In this document: in pieces, positions 6,899 through 9,277 of the stretch
How positions within the stretch are numbered: the stretch's first letter is position 1
Layout of the letters: each line of letters opens with the position of its first letter
Source: Candidatus Methanoplasma reticulitermitis
GTDB lineage: Archaea > Thermoplasmatota > Thermoplasmata > Methanomassiliicoccales > Methanomethylophilaceae
Reading direction: 5' to 3'
Length of the DNA: 9,277 bases
Assembly (NCBI GenBank): GCA_031287135.1
Contig: JAITTK010000075.1
Coordinates: 1 to 9,277, forward strand
Notes under the pieces: model-generated
What the model was told of the DNA's origin: nothing
The model's database searches: none
What the model saw: only the letters and a program-made list of their open reading frames with translations
Made by a program: the position numbers and the translations under genes

Positions 6899-7367
6899 CA
6901 ATAAAATCTTCGAGACGAAGATCCCGCCCATCAGGAACGGCACGGTCATCGACCACATAGCCAACGGACAGTCCCTGAATGTGCTCAAGATACTGGGAGT
7001 GAACGAGAACAATATCGACTCCGTCATAAGCATCGGGATGCACGTCCCGTCCTCGAAGATCAACGGATGGAAAGATGTGATAAAGGTCGAGGACAGAGAA
7101 CTAGATCACGCGACTGTCGGTAAGATCGCCCTTATCGCGCCGGATGCCACCATATCGATTATCCGGGATTATTATACCGCGGAGAAATTCAAGGTCAAAC
7201 TCGACGACAGAATACTCGGACTTGCCAAATGCAGCAATCCGAACTGCATAACCAACAGAGGCGAACCGGTCACACCGGAATTCATCGTTGAGGAACGCAA
7301 CCCCCCGAAGCTCAGATGCGTCTACTGCGACAGGATACTTACCCAAATATCGGATAACCTATTGTAA
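6891..7367 (+). CDS. pyrI: Aspartate carbamoyltransferase, regulatory subunit
   Basis: PyrI binds nucleotide effectors and links PyrB trimers into the allosteric holoenzyme. The 158-aa protein has the standard layout. The N-terminal effector domain starts IPPIRNGTVIDHI (11-23), with LNVLKILG (29-36) and IGMHVPSSKINGWKDVIKVE (48-67). The C-terminal zinc domain has C114 and C119 (KCSNPNC) and C143 and C146 (CVYC), the four ligands that support the contact with PyrB. All four cysteines are present. The ATG is fixed by the strong Shine-Dalgarno at 6878-6885 and overlaps the end of pyrB. TAA is followed at once by the ATG of the next gene. Confidence 0.97.
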   Translation: MDNNKIFETKIPPIRNGTVIDHIANGQSLNVLKILGVNENNIDSVISIGMHVPSSKINGWKDVIKVEDRELDHATVGKIALIAPDATISIIRDYYTAEKFKVKLDDRILGLAKCSNPNCITNRGEPVTPEFIVEERNPPKLRCVYCDRILTQISDNLL

Positions 7368-7892
7368 ATGAAGATCCTGATTATCGCCGGCATGCCCGGA
7401 GCGGGCAAAGAGGAATTCCTCCTCGTGGCGGGTTCCATGGGCATACCGTACGTCAGGATGGGCGATGTCGTCAGGGAAGCATACTCGTCCCTGTCGGACC
7501 GCGGAGCGGGCATAGGGCAGTTCGCCAGCGGGGAGCGGGAGAAGTTCGGGAAGAATATATGGGCACAGCGCACGATAGACCGGATGAGCGGGGAGATATC
7601 CCTCGTTGACGGCTGCAGGAGCATGGATGAGGTCAGGTCTTTCAGAGAGATCGGCGATGATGTCCTGATAATCGGGATACACTCTCCCCCGGATGTGAGA
7701 TATGAGAGACTCGTCAAAAGGGGGAGGGAGGATGCGCCCAGGGATGTGTCCGAGTTCAATGAGAGGGACTCCAGGGAGATCTCATGGGGATTGGCCGAGG
7801 TATTGGCGCTTTCCGATGTTATGCTTGTGAATGATTCCCTCCTGGACGAATTCCGCTCTGTTTCCGCAGAGATGCTGGGGGCCATCAGATGA
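7368..7892 (+). CDS. UPF0200 family P-loop nucleotide kinase-like protein
   Basis: A 174-aa archaeal protein of the UPF0200 type, related in fold to dephospho-CoA and nucleoside monophosphate kinases; the substrate is not established. The P-loop is GMPGAGKEEF (8-17), in which the usual Ser/Thr after the lysine is Glu (E15). After it come IPYVRMGDVVREAY, an LVDGCRSMDEV segment resembling the family core (a D-G/S-R motif), and VRYERLVKRGREDAPRD, a lid-like basic region. ATG 7368 abuts the pyrI TAA with no spacer and no visible Shine-Dalgarno, implying translational coupling. Its TGA overlaps the next gene by 4 bp (ATGA). Placement in the pyr operon would fit a nucleotide or cofactor role, but that is inference only. 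Confidence 0.8.
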   Translation: MKILIIAGMPGAGKEEFLLVAGSMGIPYVRMGDVVREAYSSLSDRGAGIGQFASGEREKFGKNIWAQRTIDRMSGEISLVDGCRSMDEVRSFREIGDDVLIIGIHSPPDVRYERLVKRGREDAPRDVSEFNERDSREISWGLAEVLALSDVMLVNDSLLDEFRSVSAEMLGAIR

Positions 7893-8155
7893 GGTTCACC
7901 ACCATGCGCCTGTGCGGCGGGGAGGCCCTGATGGCCGTGTCTGCCGACGGCCTCGATCTGGATCTAATCAAGGCCTCTGAAAAGCTCGGAGGGATGGGGC
8001 ATCGCATAAAACAGAACGATGATATGATGATCATCCTCGAATGGAAGGATATGGAAGTGACGATATATCCTCAGGGGAAGGTCATGTTCTTCCCGCTTAA
8101 GGATCGCTCGCTGTGCATAAAGTACGCCGCCGAGATACTCGATGATCTGATCTGA
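7889..8155 (+). CDS. Conserved-looking hypothetical protein, 88 aa
   Basis: I do not recognise a named family. The 88-residue protein has a plausible alpha/beta pattern: a helix at DLDLIKASEKLGGMG, strands at DMMIILEW and MEVTIYPQGKVMFFPL, and a C-terminal helix SLCIKYAAEILDDLI. The order strand, YP-x-GK, strand, long helix recalls one half of a TBP-like fold, which is a resemblance, not an assignment. There is no signal peptide or membrane segment. It starts within an ATGA overlap with the UPF0200 gene, so it is co-translated and probably functionally linked to it. The last codons lie in a GATCT pentanucleotide repeat that also supplies the TGA stop. Confidence 0.75.
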   Translation: MRFTTMRLCGGEALMAVSADGLDLDLIKASEKLGGMGHRIKQNDDMMIILEWKDMEVTIYPQGKVMFFPLKDRSLCIKYAAEILDDLI

Positions 8156-8162
8156 TCTGATC
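8144..8162 (+). repeat. GATCT pentanucleotide tandem repeat
   Basis: Three GATCT units plus GATC, spanning the stop codon of the 88-aa gene. Because 5 is not a multiple of 3, gain or loss of a unit changes the reading frame at the very end, but each shift changes only the last residues. Confidence 0.7.
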
Positions 8163-8175
8163 CTTTCACCTTACA

Positions 8176-8182
8176 TTTATAT
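8176..8182 (+). promoter_or_regulatory. TATA box of the DUF92 gene
   Basis: TTTATAT, centred 25 bp before ATG 8204 and lacking any Shine-Dalgarno in between; a clean leaderless-type archaeal promoter. It suggests that the DUF92 gene has its own transcript despite lying 48 bp after the operon. Confidence 0.6.
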
Positions 8183-8203
8183 CCTACATATCTATGTCCA
8201 GTC

Positions 8204-8941
8204 ATGGAACTGATTACCCAGATTGCAATATCTGGCATACTGTCTGTGGCCTTGTCGATCATCGCATACAGACTTCGGATGCTCACACTCACGGGAGCCC
8301 TGGCTTCCCTGATTGTCGGCTATACCGTGGGTGTGTTCGGTTCCGTCCAATGGCTTATACTGCTCGTGATATTCACCTCGGCCGGCCTCGCCGCAACGAG
8401 GATGGATCTGACGAGCAAGAGCGAACTCGGACTTCAGGAAGGTAATTTCGGCGAAAGGACACATAAGAATGTCCTCGGGGTGGGGATCCCCGCATGTGTC
8501 TTTGCGATCCTCTACGGGGTGTTGCATTCGGCATTCGGCGGGACATATGACCTGGCCCTGACCATCGCATTCATAAGCACCCTGGCGGTGGCCGCATCGG
8601 ACACCGTGGCCAGCGAACTGGGGATCAGAGACAGGAGAGTCTGGCTCATAACGACCTTCGAAAGAGTGAAACGCGGGACGAACGGCGGCGTTTCCGTACT
8701 CGGGACCGTGTCATCCGTTGTCGCATCGGCGTTCACGGGCGGGATCGGATATCTGATCATAGTCGGCGGAATAGATGTCTACATATTCGTCCCCATACTC
8801 ATGGGCATCATCGGGAACATAGTGGACAGTTTGCTGGGTGCGACGCTGGAAGAGAGAGGCAGGATATCGAAATACACCAATAACTGCATAAGCGGTTTAG
8901 TGGGCGGTATGTTGGGACTGTTGATTATCTTATTCGTTTAA
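8204..8941 (+). CDS. DUF92 family membrane protein (VTE6-like)
   Basis: A 245-aa polytopic membrane protein with about six or seven hydrophobic segments (around 5-21, 28-46, 49-63, 92-110, 116-131, 168-188, 192-212, 229-245). It carries the conserved DUF92 motifs: RTHKNVLGVG (85-94), AASDTVASELG (130-140), VKRGTNGGVSVLGT (155-168) and GNIVDSLLGATLEE (204-217). The plant and cyanobacterial member VTE6 is a phytyl-phosphate kinase, so a prenyl-phosphate kinase role, for example in salvage of isoprenoid lipid precursors, is possible; the archaeal substrate is unknown. The length is normal for the archaeal group (TIGR00297). It has its own TATA box and ends with a 12-bp convergent overlap with the next gene. 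Confidence 0.88.
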   Translation: MELITQIAISGILSVALSIIAYRLRMLTLTGALASLIVGYTVGVFGSVQWLILLVIFTSAGLAATRMDLTSKSELGLQEGNFGERTHKNVLGVGIPACVFAILYGVLHSAFGGTYDLALTIAFISTLAVAASDTVASELGIRDRRVWLITTFERVKRGTNGGVSVLGTVSSVVASAFTGGIGYLIIVGGIDVYIFVPILMGIIGNIVDSLLGATLEERGRISKYTNNCISGLVGGMLGLLIILFV

Positions 8942-9277
8942 AGCCGCCATGTCGGACCTTTCATACCTGTTGTACCCGAAAATGCTCTTCTTGTACTTCC
9001 AGCATTTTATCGCATCTTCGAGTTTCATCCCTTTGTTATCCTCAAAAAAGTCCCTGATGTATGTGTTGTACTCGAACTGTCTGCCGATCTCGGTCCTGCC
9101 GTTCTTCCTGCGTTCAAGAATCAGATGGAACTGCCCGACGGCATCCGAATAGGTCTTTCCCGGATTGTCCCTGAGCCACTGGATGAACTCCACGTTATAC
9201 TTGAAACCGTCTCCGATCTGGCTTTTGAAGAACGCTCTGTGCTTCTCAGAGCATGCAATGTTCTCTTCTATTACCGT
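8930..9277 (-). CDS. DUF6434-type protein, C-terminal part (5' end outside window)
   Basis: 115 codons are visible, open to the right edge, so the start lies beyond base 9277. A GTG at 9193 is internal, since the upstream codons (KHRAFFKSQIGDGFKYN) continue the domain in frame. The pattern F-x-x-WL-x-x-NPGKTYSDAV, then IGRQFEYNTYIRDFFEDN, then KLEDAIKCWKYKK and NRYERSDM matches what I recall of DUF6434, usually found behind a SAP-like domain in bacterial and archaeal proteins of unknown function. The protein looks soluble and charged. It ends in TAA inside the 3' end of the DUF92 gene. The family call is from memory of the motif pattern. Confidence 0.7.
   Translation of the reverse strand, partial: TVIEENIACSEKHRAFFKSQIGDGFKYNVEFIQWLRDNPGKTYSDAVGQFHLILERRKNGRTEIGRQFEYNTYIRDFFEDNKGMKLEDAIKCWKYKKSIFGYNRYERSDMAALNE

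Noticed and set aside
7322..7885. 187-aa minus-strand ORF opposite the UPF0200 gene
   Set aside because: Serine-rich shadow of the sense gene without a promoter or recognisable family.

Overview
The window looks like part of an archaeal chromosome, most likely a methanogenic Thermoplasmata of the order Methanomassiliicoccales. The reasons are: archaeosine synthase (archaea only); a pyrB-pyrI pair followed by a UPF0200 kinase; archaeal TATA boxes placed about 25 bp before several start codons (leaderless transcripts); a G3:U70 tRNA-Ala with no encoded CCA; and an amber codon inside an otherwise intact cas3, as expected where UAG is read as pyrrolysine. None of the seven complete or 3'-complete genes that end in the window (including the pseudogene) uses TAG as its stop. 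The order-level assignment is inference.

Left part (1-2412), AT-rich: the first 594 codons of a Cas3 HD-nuclease/helicase on the minus strand, running off the left edge, with an in-frame TAG at codon 99. Upstream of it are a tRNA-Ala(UGC) gene and then a leader-like segment ending in one type I-E CRISPR repeat that points away from cas3. This looks like a type I-E CRISPR-Cas locus whose local array is reduced to a single clear repeat.

Middle (2413-3692): a decayed AAA_14/DUF4143 ATPase gene with a frameshift and two nonsense codons, preceded by a conspicuous palindrome and a third related half-site. After a 196-bp gap with nothing recognisable comes arcS on the minus strand (3889-5574), higher in GC. 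The 388-bp arcS-pyrB gap holds divergent promoters, a perfect 10-bp inverted repeat and a 26-codon ORF that resembles the start of a winged-helix regulator.

Right part (5963-9277): a tight plus-strand operon pyrB-pyrI-UPF0200 kinase-88-aa protein (8-bp overlap, 0-bp gap, 4-bp overlap), combining de novo pyrimidine synthesis with two poorly characterised conserved genes. A DUF92 (VTE6-like) membrane protein gene follows with its own leaderless-type promoter. It converges with and overlaps by 12 bp a minus-strand gene for a DUF6434-type protein that is cut by the right edge.
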